From the NCBI GenBank assembly GCA_902791215.1, contig CADAUZ010000002.1, forward strand, positions 62,001 through 126,000: a stretch of 64,000 nucleotides of DNA. The letters are read 5' to 3'. This document shows positions 16,732 to 26,069 of this stretch, piece by piece. The translations under genes were made by a program, and so were the position numbers. Every line of letters begins with the position of its first letter. The first letter of the stretch is position 1. This stretch comes from Oscillospiraceae bacterium. GTDB taxonomy: Bacteria > Bacillota > Clostridia > Oscillospirales > Oscillospiraceae. The notes beneath the pieces were generated by a model. The model was not told the DNA's origin. It searched no databases and saw only the letters and a program-made list of their open reading frames with translations.

Positions 16732-17910
16732 TCAGGAGGGGGTGAGCAGTGTTCTTTTTCCTGAATATAAAGAGGTATCCGTGGGGGAGACAGGACGGAC
16801 ATGGAGCGATGCGTCCAGCGGGGGGAGCTTCCCTTCACCGCATGTAAGCACAGTAAGCTTCAGCTTGCTTCCGCACATTTCGGCGCGATAATCGGCTACA
16901 AAGGGCAGAGAAAACAGCATTTCGTCAAGCGCTGCAAGCCGACGGCCGCTTTTTCGCGCAACCGTGTCGAAGCGCAGAACCTCACTTCCGCAGGGACAGC
17001 GTTCCGGCAGGATGCGGGTATAGTCTCCCGTGCGGTAGCGAATAAGCGGCATGGCCTCCATTCCGATCGTGGTGATGACAAGCTCGCCGGTTTCGCCCGG
17101 CGGCAAAGGAAGACCCGCATCATCTATGATTTCGGCGATGACGTGGTTTTCCCGCAGGTGCATCCCCTCATGGGCCGGGCAGCAGATCGCCCCGCCCAGC
17201 GCCATTTCCCGAGAACCGTAGTGGGGAAACAGGCGCGTGCCGAGGAGTTCCTCACACCCGCGCAGCACTGCTTCTGAGCAGGCATCCCCGCTCACCAGCG
17301 CCCGCCGGAGACTTCCGCGCCCGCATACGCGCAGGATGCTCAATAATTGTACCGGCATGCCCACAAAGGTGTCGGGCTGCTCTCGCTGTATGACGGCGGC
17401 GTACTCCCTGTAAGTAAAACCCGCACCGAGCTTGAGCGGCCTCGCGCCGAGGCGCGTTATCGCTTCCGCAATCAGTTCACCCAGACCGTTCGGGCCGGAA
17501 AAGGGAAAGCATATCATGGTCACGCTGCCAGGGAAGATGAGCTCTCCGAGACCCGCCGCGAAAAGCTCCACCGTGCCCTCAAGGTCACCCTCGGTGTAAA
17601 ATACACGTTTTGCTGCCCCGGTTGTACCGGAGGTGGAATCGGACAGAATGCGCTGTATCTCCGCCTGTGAGCACAGCAGCAGACCGGGGGCGTTTTGCGC
17701 AAGGTCCTCCTCTGTCGTAAAGGGCAGCGTCTGTAGTCCATCGAGACTGTCCAGATGATCCGGCAGATCCTTGTAAAACCCACCGCGCACTTTTTCGCGC
17801 CTCAATACCGCGTTGAGCTTATCAAGCTGCAGCGCGTCAAGGCTCTCCCGGTTGACCTCCGGGAGAGCCTCTGCTTTCATAATGTAATTGTCGATCCGGC
17901 TTTTTTCCAC
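16732..17910 (-). CDS. AMP-dependent CoA ligase-like adenylating enzyme (DVU_1553-type)
   Basis: 392 residues of the phenylacetate-CoA ligase-like branch of the ANL superfamily. The ATP loop SDSTSGTTGAAKR is at 90-102. FPHYGSREMALGGAICC marks the adenylate-binding region. RYRTGDYTRILPERCPCGSE holds the hinge-side Asp and a possible zinc pair. The C-terminal lid is shorter than in full acyl-CoA synthetases. I recall this family as a fixed partner of molybdenum aldehyde oxidoreductase clusters in Desulfovibrio (locus DVU_1553). Its substrate is unknown. The start GTG 17910 lies four bases after the upstream stop, so coupling is likely. Confidence 0.85.
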   Translation of the reverse strand: MEKSRIDNYIMKAEALPEVNRESLDALQLDKLNAVLRREKVRGGFYKDLPDHLDSLDGLQTLPFTTEEDLAQNAPGLLLCSQAEIQRILSDSTSGTTGAAKRVFYTEGDLEGTVELFAAGLGELIFPGSVTMICFPFSGPNGLGELIAEAITRLGARPLKLGAGFTYREYAAVIQREQPDTFVGMPVQLLSILRVCGRGSLRRALVSGDACSEAVLRGCEELLGTRLFPHYGSREMALGGAICCPAHEGMHLRENHVIAEIIDDAGLPLPPGETGELVITTIGMEAMPLIRYRTGDYTRILPERCPCGSEVLRFDTVARKSGRRLAALDEMLFSLPFVADYRAEMCGSKLKLTVLTCGEGKLPPLDASLHVRPVSPTDTSLYSGKRTLLTPS

Positions 17911-17913
17911 GGT

Positions 17914-18339
17914 TCAGATCAAACCTTTCTCGCTCAAAATCTCCATGCACTTTTCGTAGGTCGCGGCGATGATCTGCGGGCAGAATTCCACACGGTTTGC
18001 AGGGTTGCCCTTCGTAATGTCCCGGCAGTCGATGCCGCCGTAGTCCGCGGTCATCTCGTCCGAAAACCACGCGGTAAACTCGCTCAGGGCGCTTTTGTGC
18101 TCAGGGTGGTCCATGCCGGTATCCTCGCCCTTGCCGGTGAAATAAGAGATCAGGCAGGCCCCGCCGGTCATGCATCCGCAGCAGCCCTGCGAAAAGCCCA
18201 CACCGCCGTTGAGCCCGCCCATAGCCTTCACAAGGCCGGGGTCCTCCTCGTCGATGGTCTCCAGCATCAGGATCGCCAGAATCTGGCCGCAGAAATATCC
18301 ATAGCGGCTCAACTCCAAAACACGGTCAAATAGATCCAT
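17914..18339 (-). CDS. C-GCAxxG-C-C family protein (DVU_1555-type)
   Basis: 141 residues. The family cysteines are present: C17 (YFCGQI), then QGCCGCMTGGAC (C53, C54, C56, C62) within a glycine-rich turn. Proteins with this pattern are redox or metal-binding and often sit in FeS or molybdenum operons. The start at 18339 has GAGGAAGG upstream and follows the methyltransferase stop by two bases. The role, perhaps in cofactor maturation or electron transfer for the aldehyde oxidoreductase, is inferred from the neighbours. Confidence 0.85.
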   Translation of the reverse strand: MDLFDRVLELSRYGYFCGQILAILMLETIDEEDPGLVKAMGGLNGGVGFSQGCCGCMTGGACLISYFTGKGEDTGMDHPEHKSALSEFTAWFSDEMTADYGGIDCRDITKGNPANRVEFCPQIIAATYEKCMEILSEKGLI

Positions 18340-18341
18340 TG

Positions 18342-18854
18342 TCACACCTTCCTCGAAATCATCAGCCAATATCCGCACTTGCCGCGCGGGATCTCACAGC
18401 CGCAGTCCTCTTCGCGCCAAAGCGCCTCAAGATAGTATTCCTGCCATGTGCCCGTCATGTCCTCAAGCTGTAAAAGCTCAAATCCTGCGGCTTCCGCAAC
18501 AGATGCAGGCGCTTCAAAGAACACATCGGACAGCATGAGCGTTCCGCCCGGCTTCAAAACCCTGTACGCCTCCCGAAGAGCACCAGACACATTGCCGGAG
18601 ACAAAAAACGCGCACTGGCTCAGCACCGCGTCAAAGTGCCCGTCGGGGTACGGCAGGCGCAGAAAGTCACCCTCCATCACCTCGTCGCTCCGCGGTTCGA
18701 GGTCGATCCCGTGCGCGTCATAGCCCAATGCCTGCATCAGCCGCATAGCTTCGCCGCTGCCTGCGCCCATGTCGAGGATGCCTGCGCCCTTCGGCAAATC
18801 GGCAAGCTCCAGCATATGGCGGGTGTGCGCCTCGCCGCCCGGATGAGCGTTCAT
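18342..18854 (-). CDS. SAM-dependent methyltransferase (DVU_1556-type)
   Basis: 170 residues, class I Rossmann methyltransferase: motif I ILDMGAGSGEAMRLMQ (about 26-41), acidic motif II GIDLEP (about 49-54), motif IV DAVLSQCAFF and motif VI LKPGGTLMLSDVFF. The C-terminus has a cysteine-rich stretch (EEDCGCEIPRGKCGYW), unusual for a simple methyltransferase. The ATG overlaps the previous stop (ATGA). The substrate is unknown. In related clusters this gene accompanies an AMP ligase and a radical SAM protein, which suggests a modification pathway and not bulk metabolism. Confidence 0.88.
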   Translation of the reverse strand: MNAHPGGEAHTRHMLELADLPKGAGILDMGAGSGEAMRLMQALGYDAHGIDLEPRSDEVMEGDFLRLPYPDGHFDAVLSQCAFFVSGNVSGALREAYRVLKPGGTLMLSDVFFEAPASVAEAAGFELLQLEDMTGTWQEYYLEALWREEDCGCEIPRGKCGYWLMISRKV

Positions 18855-19069
18855 TTGTCCTCCAGCGCCCGTTCCACCGAGGCCACCTTGCCCAGGGCCA
18901 GCTCCTCCGGCACATAGACAAAGCCGCACACAGGGCAGACCGGCAGCTCCACGGGAAAGCCGTTATCGAGATACATGAACTTGGCCTTGCCTTTGATGAG
19001 CGGGACGCCGCACTTCATACACTTGAGTTTTCCTTCAGGGTCGATGGTATAGTAATTTTTCTCAGCCAT
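18851..19069 (-). CDS. Small rubredoxin/zinc-ribbon-like redox protein (DVU_1557-type)
   Basis: 72 residues with two CxxC knuckles: CMKC at 17-20 and VCPVCGFVYVPEEL at about 44-57, the usual spacing of a single-metal (Fe or Zn) ribbon. GAGGTTAACT precedes the ATG. It is the third gene from the 3' side of the oxidoreductase operon and overlaps the methyltransferase start. It may shuttle electrons or hold a metal for the hydroxylase. Confidence 0.85.
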   Translation of the reverse strand: MAEKNYYTIDPEGKLKCMKCGVPLIKGKAKFMYLDNGFPVELPVCPVCGFVYVPEELALGKVASVERALEDK

Positions 19070-19085
19070 AGTTAACCTCTAAATA

Positions 19086-19196
19086 AAAGTGAAAAGTGGA
19101 GAGTGAAAAGTGAAGTGAAGGAGTCGCTTCGCGACGATAAAAACAGCTCGCCGCAAATCGTATATCTTCACTTTCCACTTTTCAATTTTCACTTTC
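19086..19196. repeat. GTGAAAAGTGGA inverted-repeat element (MITE-like), copy 1
   Basis: The arms AAAGTGAAAAGTGGAGAGTG and the complementary TTTCACTTTTCA-type arm flank an inner hairpin GTCGCTTCGCGAC. The same architecture with different inner-hairpin bases is at 52590-52701, and a half copy is at 56411-56437. It separates two genes of the oxidoreductase operon, so it is probably transcribed through. Confidence 0.75.
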
Positions 19197-19199
19197 TTC

Positions 19200-21494
19200 T
19201 CATCCTTCCCGTTTCACAACCTGCATTCTGTGGCTCCAGGCCCGATGCACAAGATAGCTTTCATCGCCTTCCCGGCTGAACTTCACCCAGAAGGTGGCGT
19301 TGCCGATCCTACGGCAGGCGATATACAGCCCGCTCTCCTCGTCGAAGATACAGGCCCCGGTCTTGCGCACCTCGTCCATCACGGCGATCACGTCGTCGGT
19401 AAGGATCATACGCTCATCCATCATGCGCCTCGCTTCCTCGGTATAGCGCAGATCATAATCCAGCTTCATTTCCTTCGTCTCCTCCTGCCAGAGCTCCCAC
19501 CTGAGCTCCTTTTTGAGCGTCAGGCGGTTATAGCGCTTTTCACTGATATCCGGCGGCGCGCCCGCGTCGGTGCCGTAAATGAGCTCCAGAATGTGCTTTG
19601 ACTCCCGCCCCTCTCTCGCGAAGCGGTCCCGGCAGGCCATGCAGTAGGAGATGTACGGCGCGTCCGAACGCTCGAGACATTTGTCTGTGAGCTCCTTTGC
19701 CACCTCGCGGTTTGCGTAAGCGGAGAGACCGCCGTAGCCGCAGCAGGGGGAACGATCCCCGGAATACGGGGTGTCGACCAGTGTGCAGTCGAGCTTTTGG
19801 GCAAGCTCCCGGATGGCGCTCTGCGTACTCTTGTCCCCGCGCGCGCCGCAGGAATCGTGCAGCGCCGCCGGACGCTCAAGCCCGTGCCCGCCTTCAGGCA
19901 GACCGATTTTCAATAACACGTCCCATATACCGATGATTCGCAGTCCCTCATGGGATTGAAGCTCTTTCTTGCAGGTGGGACATCCCGCAATCACGATGGG
20001 GTCGCCGAGCTTTGAAAGCTCCCGGTCAAGAAACTCCTTCGTCTGCGCTTCCAGCTCCGTGCGCCCGGCCCAATCGCCGATGGCTCCGCAGCAGCCCAGC
20101 ATCAGTGCCACGCCGCCATCGAGCCGCTCGCAGAGATCAAGATAGGCGGCCTTCACGGTCTCCGGCGCGATGGCGGAGGCCTGACAGCCGGGGAAGAAGA
20201 CGTATTTGCAGGACTCAAAGCCAGGCTGGGTACGGCTTAAAAATGCCTCGTCGTTGGAAAACAGCATGTCCAGCAGGGCAAATTCGTGGGGCGCAAGCGG
20301 CATCTTGTCGGTGGATACCATGTTCCGCCGCGCGTCGAGGCAGACCCGCGCCATGTCCACTCCGTTGGGGCATACCACCGTGCACTGGCCGCAGAGGGCG
20401 CAGGAATTCATGGGCTTGTTGAGCTGGTGGTCGCCCATAATGATCTGGGTGTTGTTGTAGATCTCCTTGGCAAACAGGCCCGGATGCTTTTTGTAGTGGG
20501 CGAGGTAGGCGCAGGACTTCAGGCATTCCTCACAGCGGCATTGAATACAGCGTGAGGCTTCTTCAATCGCTTCTTCTTTCGTGTAGCCCGCGCTGCTCAC
20601 GGGTGTTTTCGTAAGCGCCATTGCCTCGCTCAGATCGGTATACAGGGCGCTCTCCACCGGGCCCTCCTGCCCGCGGGTGTTGCGCGGGTCGAGATTCTGG
20701 GCCAACCTGTCCACTGTGAGCGCGGCTTTCTTCGCACCGAAGGCCGCGTCCATGACCCCAGCGTAAGGGCCGGAGACGAGCTTTTCATTCTCGCAGTACA
20801 TGAGCGCCGGGATGCTGACAGCGTCCGGGAACACCTTTTTCCGAACCGCGGGGGAAGCACACACCACGTCGAAAGCAGCGCGCTTTTCCTCAAAGAATGC
20901 GCGGTCAATGGTGCAGCCGAATGCAAACTGAATGTCCTTGCCCTTTAAGCGTTTGAGTTCTGCTCGGAAGGCGTCCTCATCCAGAAAGCCTGTCTCGGTA
21001 TGCAGAAAGCTTTCCAGATCGGATTCCTCGCAGAAAACGGTCAGCGGATAAGCTTTCTTCTCAATCTCTCCCGCCAGAAACAGTGCGAAGAGCCCGGAAC
21101 CGAAAAGAACGACGCTTTTCTTTTTCCGTGTGCGGAAAATGCTCCCCAGCTTCTGTACCTGTCCGAAACGGGAAACCGCTTCTTCCACGGCGCGGATTTG
21201 TACCGCGTCGCCGATCTCCCCGATGCGGCATTTTTGCTCGCACGGTGCTTCACAGCCCATGGCGAGGACAAGCGGGAAGGGCGCAATTTTCTCGTAAAGC
21301 TGCAGGGCCTTTTTGAAGTTCCCCGCCGCCGCGGCCTCCAGAAAGGCACGGGCGTCCAGCTTCAGGGGGCAGGCCGCGCTGCAAAACGGTGGGTGCTCAT
21401 ACACGCAGCGCTCCACCATGCTCTCCATCTCTTCCTTGGAGATTTTGTTGACTTTATAAACATGTGTGGAGCCGCGCTCCTGAATCTGCGCCAT
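19200..21494 (-). CDS. Multi-FeS pyridine-nucleotide oxidoreductase with CCG domains
   Basis: 764 residues. The N-terminal part (about 25-105) is like the GltD/DPD FeS helix bundle: FCSAACPLKLDARAF and CEAPCEQKCRIGE. A Rossmann domain follows (VVLFGSGLFALFLAGEI). The middle carries two ferredoxin-like clusters, CIQCRCEECLKSC and CALCGQCTVVCPNG. Two CCG domains typical of heterodisulfide-reductase subunit B close the core (FFPGCQ...LGCCGA, GCPTCKK; HDSCGARGD...CCGYGG). It probably passes electrons between NAD(P)H or a thiol/disulfide system and the aldehyde oxidoreductase. GGAGGGAGG before 21494 decides the start. Upstream in-frame codons are translations of a repeat element. Confidence 0.87.
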   Translation of the reverse strand: MAQIQERGSTHVYKVNKISKEEMESMVERCVYEHPPFCSAACPLKLDARAFLEAAAAGNFKKALQLYEKIAPFPLVLAMGCEAPCEQKCRIGEIGDAVQIRAVEEAVSRFGQVQKLGSIFRTRKKKSVVLFGSGLFALFLAGEIEKKAYPLTVFCEESDLESFLHTETGFLDEDAFRAELKRLKGKDIQFAFGCTIDRAFFEEKRAAFDVVCASPAVRKKVFPDAVSIPALMYCENEKLVSGPYAGVMDAAFGAKKAALTVDRLAQNLDPRNTRGQEGPVESALYTDLSEAMALTKTPVSSAGYTKEEAIEEASRCIQCRCEECLKSCAYLAHYKKHPGLFAKEIYNNTQIIMGDHQLNKPMNSCALCGQCTVVCPNGVDMARVCLDARRNMVSTDKMPLAPHEFALLDMLFSNDEAFLSRTQPGFESCKYVFFPGCQASAIAPETVKAAYLDLCERLDGGVALMLGCCGAIGDWAGRTELEAQTKEFLDRELSKLGDPIVIAGCPTCKKELQSHEGLRIIGIWDVLLKIGLPEGGHGLERPAALHDSCGARGDKSTQSAIRELAQKLDCTLVDTPYSGDRSPCCGYGGLSAYANREVAKELTDKCLERSDAPYISYCMACRDRFAREGRESKHILELIYGTDAGAPPDISEKRYNRLTLKKELRWELWQEETKEMKLDYDLRYTEEARRMMDERMILTDDVIAVMDEVRKTGACIFDEESGLYIACRRIGNATFWVKFSREGDESYLVHRAWSHRMQVVKREG

Positions 21495-21526
21495 GGGAAC
21501 AGCCTCCCTCCGTCTCAATAAATCCT

Positions 21527-21669
21527 GTAGGGGAGGGGCTTGCCCCTCCCGGCAGGTAAACTGTATGAAATTGAAAATGTACGGCGAATTCGTAAGAAAG
21601 TGCGAAATCGCCGTACATTTTGCAGATAGAGACTGCACTGCGCACGGGAGGGGCAAGCCCCTCCCCTAC
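21527..21669. repeat. TAGGGG-ended palindromic element (MITE-like), copy 1
   Basis: Perfect 25-base inverted repeats at 21527-21551 and 21645-21669 (GTAGGGGAGGGGCTTG...), each itself a hairpin. An inner inverted repeat AAAATGTACGGCGA (21574-21587) pairs with 21608-21621. It lies between the oxidoreductase gene and the FeS dehydrogenase of the same operon. Confidence 0.85.
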
Positions 21670-21737
21670 GTTGTTCATTGCAGTTCTATGAGGGCTAAGA
21701 CTTTCTTCACAGCCCTATTATAGCATTGTCCTGCGGA

Positions 21738-24494
21738 TTATTCCAGAGCCTTGAGCGCTTCGAGCACCTTCTCCGGCAGGGCCGGGATGCGGGTGATGCG
21801 GGCGCCGGTGGCGTTGTAGATGGCGTTGAGGATGGCGGGGTGCGGGGCATCCAGCGGGGCCTCGCCGCAGCCGGCGGCACCGTAGGGGCCGTTGGGACGG
21901 TAAGTCTCGTTGAAGTGCAGCTCGATGTCATCGGGGGCATCGTTCGGGTACGGTATGCCGCACTTGAGAAGGCTGGTGTGCTTGTTAAGATCCTCAAAGT
22001 CCTCAGTCAGCGCAAGACCGATGCCCTGGACAAGGCCGCCGTAGAAGTTGCCCTCGACGAGCAGACGGTTCATGATGGTGCCGACGTCGGCAACCGCGGT
22101 GAACTTCTCGACCTTGACCTTGCCGGTCTGGGTGTCCACGCGGACCTCGGGCAGGAAGATGGTGTACATGTAGGTGGCAAAGGGCTCGCCCTGGGCAGTA
22201 TCCTGGTCGATCGGGTGGTCGGCGCAGAAGGTGGTGACCCAGTTGCCCTCAACCTTGGTCTTCTTGCCGTCGGCAATCATCTCGTCATAGGTGCGATAAG
22301 TGCCGTCGTCCTTCTTCATCTCGGCCAGCAGGTTCTCGGCAGCCAGACGGCAGGCGTTGCCGCTCATGACCTGGGAGCGGGAGCCGCCCGCGGGGCCTGC
22401 GTTCGGGGTGATCTTGGTGTCGTTCATGACAAGGCGGATCTGCTCGGGCTTGATGCCTGCCTGACGCAGGGTCTCATGCGCGGAGACGAGAACGCCCATG
22501 TCGGCGCCCTGGCCGTGATCCTCCCACGCGGCGTACATCGTTACAGTGCCGTCGGGGTTGAGCTCAGCGTAAGCTGAGGAGGAGTCCACACCGTCAAGGC
22601 CGCAGCCGTAAACGCCCAGCGCCACGCCGATGCCGTATTTGTATCTGCCGTCGGAGGCGGCGTTCTTCTCGGCGACTCTCTTCTTGCCGGCCTCGTACAG
22701 GGGTCTTGCCTTGTCGAACAGGGCCTCCTCGCAGTAGACCTCAGGCGGGTAGCCGGTGGGGATGGTGGTCTTCTCGGCTTCCTTATAGCAGTTCATGGCG
22801 CGCATCTCGAAGGGGTCGATGCCCATCTTGGCGGCCAGGCAGTCGATGGCGATCTCGGAGCCCATGTAGGACTGAGGGGAGCCGTAGGCACGGAAGGCAG
22901 AGCCCCAGGCGTGGTTGGTGAACACGGTCTGGCTCTTGTTGCGGATGGAACCTATGCCATAGCCTGCGCCGGTGAACTGGCTCAAGCGCATGGTGAGCAG
23001 GTCGCCGAACTCGGAGTACGGGCCGTGGTCGACATAGTTGTCGCCCCAAAGGGCCAGCAGCTTGCCGTCCTTGTCCGCTGCGAGCTTGATGTGCATGAAA
23101 GCCGGGGAACGCTTGCCGGTGTAGGTGATGTTCTGGAACTGGTTGAAGTTGAGGGAGACGGGCTTGCCGAGGATCTTGACGGCCGCGCCGATCAGGGCCT
23201 CATTGGTGGGGGAGAACTTGTAGCCGAAGGTGCCGCCCGCGTGGTTCTGCACCAGACGGAGGTTCTCCATCGGAACGCCGATGCCGGCGGCGATCATGGG
23301 CATGTGCAGGTGGATGCCGATGGACTTGGAGTGCACGGTGACCATGCCGTCCTCATCGATGTAGCCGTAGCCGTTGTCCGGCTCGAGGTGCAGGTGGGGC
23401 TGACGGGAGCAGTAGCTCTCGATCTCAACCTGCTGCTCGTCGGGGATGGAATCCCAGTCGAAGTCGGGTCCCTTGATGCAGTTGGTTTCATAGAAGACGT
23501 TGGGAGTGCCGGGGTGGATCTCAATGGCGTCGGGGGCCATGGCGTCCAGAGCGCTCATGTAGGCGGGCAGCTCTTCGATCTCGACCTTCACGGCGTCGGC
23601 GGCGGCGCGGGCGTGGGCCTCGGTGTCGGCAGCCACGATGGCGATGGCGTCACCGAACTGGAAGATCTTGTCGGAACAGAGGACCGGGCGCTCAAAACCG
23701 TCGGTCTTGTTGTGCTTGGGCAGCATGACGAGACCGTTGATCTGGTTGGTGCCGCCGGCGGCGAGGATGTCCTTGTAGGTGATGACCTTCACGACGCCGG
23801 GCATCTTCTCGGCTTCGGAAATGTCGATGTTCTTGATGTTGGCGTGGGAGACCTTGGCCTGGGTCAGGGCAAGGCGCAGGCAGCCGGGCATCTTGAGTGC
23901 GTCGTCGGCGCCGAAGTCCCAGGTGCCGGTGACCTTCTGGGCCGCGGAGGGACGGATGAACTTGGTGCCCTTGATGGAGTCGCCGGTGGGTTTAAAGATG
24001 AGGTCTTCCTTGCTCATCTCGCCGCGCAGGACGGCGGCAGCGGCCATAGTGGCGTCAACCAGGGGCTTGTAGCCGGTGCAGCGGCAGAGATTGCGCTGCT
24101 TGTTGAACCAGTCGCGGACTTCCTCGCGGGTGGGGTTGGGATTGTTCTCCAGCAGCACCTTGGCGCTGATGATGAAGCCGGGTGTGCAGAAGCCGCACTG
24201 GGCGCAGCCGTAGGCCATCCAGGCAACCTGCAGCGGGTGCATGTCGGTCAGGGTGCCGACGCCCTCAATGGTGGTGATCTCGGCATTGTCGGGCACTCTG
24301 CTCATCTTGAAGATGCAGGCCTTGGTGACCTTACCGTTCATGATGACGTTACAGGCGCCGCAGTGGCCCTCGCCGCAGCCGATCTTGCAGCCGGTCAGCA
24401 GCAGGTGCTCACGCAGGACGGTTGCCAGAGTCTCGTCCTTGTCCAGCACGAGGTTTCTGGTCACGCCGTTGATGATAAGCGTTTTTTTGATCAT
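21738..24494 (-). CDS. Molybdopterin-dependent aldehyde oxidoreductase (MOP-type, xanthine oxidase family)
   Basis: 918 residues in one chain with no FAD domain, like Desulfovibrio gigas MOP. FeS cluster II ligands are C40, C45, C48 and C60. Cluster I ligands are C100, C103, C137 and C139, the same positions as in D. gigas MOP. The Mo domain follows, with RAYGSPQ-type substrate-channel residues ([16 protein letters not shown]) and the catalytic Glu in [19 protein letters not shown] near the C-terminus. It oxidises aldehydes to acids in the cytosol with Moco, probably sulfurated given XdhC and NifS nearby. It is the core of the island at 16.7-36.9 kb. Confidence 0.96.
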   Translation of the reverse strand: MIKKTLIINGVTRNLVLDKDETLATVLREHLLLTGCKIGCGEGHCGACNVIMNGKVTKACIFKMSRVPDNAEITTIEGVGTLTDMHPLQVAWMAYGCAQCGFCTPGFIISAKVLLENNPNPTREEVRDWFNKQRNLCRCTGYKPLVDATMAAAAVLRGEMSKEDLIFKPTGDSIKGTKFIRPSAAQKVTGTWDFGADDALKMPGCLRLALTQAKVSHANIKNIDISEAEKMPGVVKVITYKDILAAGGTNQINGLVMLPKHNKTDGFERPVLCSDKIFQFGDAIAIVAADTEAHARAAADAVKVEIEELPAYMSALDAMAPDAIEIHPGTPNVFYETNCIKGPDFDWDSIPDEQQVEIESYCSRQPHLHLEPDNGYGYIDEDGMVTVHSKSIGIHLHMPMIAAGIGVPMENLRLVQNHAGGTFGYKFSPTNEALIGAAVKILGKPVSLNFNQFQNITYTGKRSPAFMHIKLAADKDGKLLALWGDNYVDHGPYSEFGDLLTMRLSQFTGAGYGIGSIRNKSQTVFTNHAWGSAFRAYGSPQSYMGSEIAIDCLAAKMGIDPFEMRAMNCYKEAEKTTIPTGYPPEVYCEEALFDKARPLYEAGKKRVAEKNAASDGRYKYGIGVALGVYGCGLDGVDSSSAYAELNPDGTVTMYAAWEDHGQGADMGVLVSAHETLRQAGIKPEQIRLVMNDTKITPNAGPAGGSRSQVMSGNACRLAAENLLAEMKKDDGTYRTYDEMIADGKKTKVEGNWVTTFCADHPIDQDTAQGEPFATYMYTIFLPEVRVDTQTGKVKVEKFTAVADVGTIMNRLLVEGNFYGGLVQGIGLALTEDFEDLNKHTSLLKCGIPYPNDAPDDIELHFNETYRPNGPYGAAGCGEAPLDAPHPAILNAIYNATGARITRIPALPEKVLEALKALE

Positions 24495-24549
24495 AATGCT
24501 CCTCCTTCTTATATTGCCAGTTTATTTACGACCTTATTCAGGTTTGCGC

Positions 24550-24807
24550 TCAATGGTGATCGTGCGTTCCGCACCTGTCGTGATCCGGTCCCTTGCCGGT
24601 GATGTCCTTGACGCGTTCAATCCCGCGCGGGGTGTAGAAGACAAGCTGGGCGAGACTGCCGTCCATGTTCTCCGCCCGCAGGCGCAGAAAGTTCGCATTC
24701 TCGTAGTAGTCGATGGGCAGCTCCCGCCGATAGATCTTTCCGGTGGCGGGGTCCTTGATCTCCACGGTCACCTCGCTGGCTGTCAGCTCAAACAGCTCCT
24801 CATCCAT
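24550..24807 (-). CDS. Small protein with His-rich tail, first gene of the oxidoreductase operon
   Basis: 85 residues. It starts MDEELFELTASEVTVEIKDP, a short beta-rich domain, contains RRELPIDYYENANFLRLRAE, and ends DHDRCGTHDHH, a possible metal-binding tail. It precedes the aldehyde oxidoreductase by 55 bases. I do not recognise the family. Its position suggests a role as a metallochaperone or assembly factor. ATG 24807 is preferred over 24828, which gives a longer leader but worse spacing. Confidence 0.65.
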   Translation of the reverse strand: MDEELFELTASEVTVEIKDPATGKIYRRELPIDYYENANFLRLRAENMDGSLAQLVFYTPRGIERVKDITGKGPDHDRCGTHDHH

Positions 24808-24881
24808 GACAATGCCTCCGATGCTCAAAATCTTACAAGTACATTTTAACCCTCAGACAATGCGGGTTTCAAATTACAAAG

Positions 24882-24915
24882 AAAAGCAACTCGCAGAAAA
24901 TGCGAGTTGCTTTTT
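24882..24915 (-). terminator. Intrinsic terminator after the TylF-like gene
   Basis: A 14-base perfect stem (AAAAGCAACTCGCA with its complement) and a five-base loop, with T-runs on both strands. It closes the leftward gene at 24966 and insulates the oxidoreductase operon. Confidence 0.85.
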
Positions 24916-24965
24916 GGATGAATTGCACAAAATGGTAAAAAGTTATACGACTAAATAATGCCAAT

Positions 24966-25925
24966 TTAATCAGATTTGCACAAGACCAGCGTGCCGTTTC
25001 CGTCGCACAGAGGCACAGCCGGAATGTGCTGCCCGAGCTCGGTTTCATAACACCGCAGGGCGCGCTTTACACCCGGCAGGCGCGGAGAGTTATAGTCGTG
25101 CAGCAGGAGATATCCACCCGGATTCAATCGCGGATAGAACCACCTGAGCCCGGCAAGAGTGCTTTCCTCCAGATCCACATCCAGTGACACCAGCGCAAAG
25201 CGGTCCTCAAGTCCGCCGAGACTTGCCGGGAAAAGCCCATGTTTTATAATGACCTTCTCCGGGTGCGGCATAAGGCGCAGGACACGTTCGGCCCCGGTGT
25301 TGCGGTGGGCCTGCACAAAGCCCGCTGCCTGACCCTTTGCTTCTGCAGCGTCAAAGCCCTCGAAGGTATCAAAAAGGTAGAGCTTGCGCTCCGGCAGCAG
25401 GAGGTTTATGCACCTTGCAAAGCCGCCGCGGTAGACACCCAGCTCCGCCGCCGCGCCGGGCAGGCCCTCAAGCTCCCGGCACAGGGCCTCGAGGGTGCGC
25501 ATGCGCACATAGTCGTTTTCCAGATCACGCGCCGTGAGCGGGCTTTCCGAAACCCACAGCGGCTCGCGCACGGCGTATTGCGGAGCTCTGATGCTGTCCA
25601 GATACGACGGATCAAGAATCTTCTCCGCTGCCGTATAATCCCAGTTGCGGTCACAAAGCTGCCAGTTGTTTTTCAGAAATATCAGCTTCTCCGTGTTGAC
25701 CCCAAGTTCCACCGCTTTCCGTGCAATATCGTCCACATAGCGGCTGGCCACCAGGATCAGATCAACATCATCATTCTGTACTTCCTCCGGGCGCAGCACC
25801 GGACGGCCCAGAAAGCTGTCAGATGCGGGCGCAGAATCCAAAAAGGCGCAGACCTTGGACACATCCAGCCCGTGATCTGCCAGGTCGCCCGCGCCGCAGC
25901 CGGTGCCCCAGATGTAAAGCTTCAT
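24966..25925 (-). CDS. TylF/MycF-type class I SAM methyltransferase with N-terminal nucleotide-binding-like domain
   Basis: 319 residues. The first about 85 resemble the N-terminal Rossmann-like segment found in sugar- or glycan-modifying enzymes (LYIWGTGCGAGDLADHG, LILVASRYVDDIARKA). The C-terminal part is a macrocin O-methyltransferase-like domain: AAELGVYRGGFARCINLLLP (motif I), LYLFDTFEGF, FALVSLDVDLEESTLAGLRWFYPRL with metal-binding acidic residues, and LLHDYNS. GGAGAG precedes ATG 25925. Likely acts on a sugar hydroxyl. It is not obviously part of the molybdenum system. Confidence 0.83.
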   Translation of the reverse strand: MKLYIWGTGCGAGDLADHGLDVSKVCAFLDSAPASDSFLGRPVLRPEEVQNDDVDLILVASRYVDDIARKAVELGVNTEKLIFLKNNWQLCDRNWDYTAAEKILDPSYLDSIRAPQYAVREPLWVSESPLTARDLENDYVRMRTLEALCRELEGLPGAAAELGVYRGGFARCINLLLPERKLYLFDTFEGFDAAEAKGQAAGFVQAHRNTGAERVLRLMPHPEKVIIKHGLFPASLGGLEDRFALVSLDVDLEESTLAGLRWFYPRLNPGGYLLLHDYNSPRLPGVKRALRCYETELGQHIPAVPLCDGNGTLVLCKSD

Positions 25926-25986
25926 GTGTATCACTCTCCATGGCAACAGTTTAGGACGAAAACATAAAAATGTAAAGAACTTAGTC

Positions 25987-26015
25987 TTGCCTTTTTCCTA
26001 CACTGCATGTATACT
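25987..26015 (+). promoter_or_regulatory. Sigma-A promoter for the cofactor gene operon
   Basis: TTGCCT (25987-25992), 17-base spacer, TATACT (26010-26015), followed by a 55-base AT-rich leader. Confidence 0.75.
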
Positions 26016-26069
26016 TAAAATAATCGAAGATTAAATAATTGCAATTCGTATAAACTGGAAGGTGATTAT

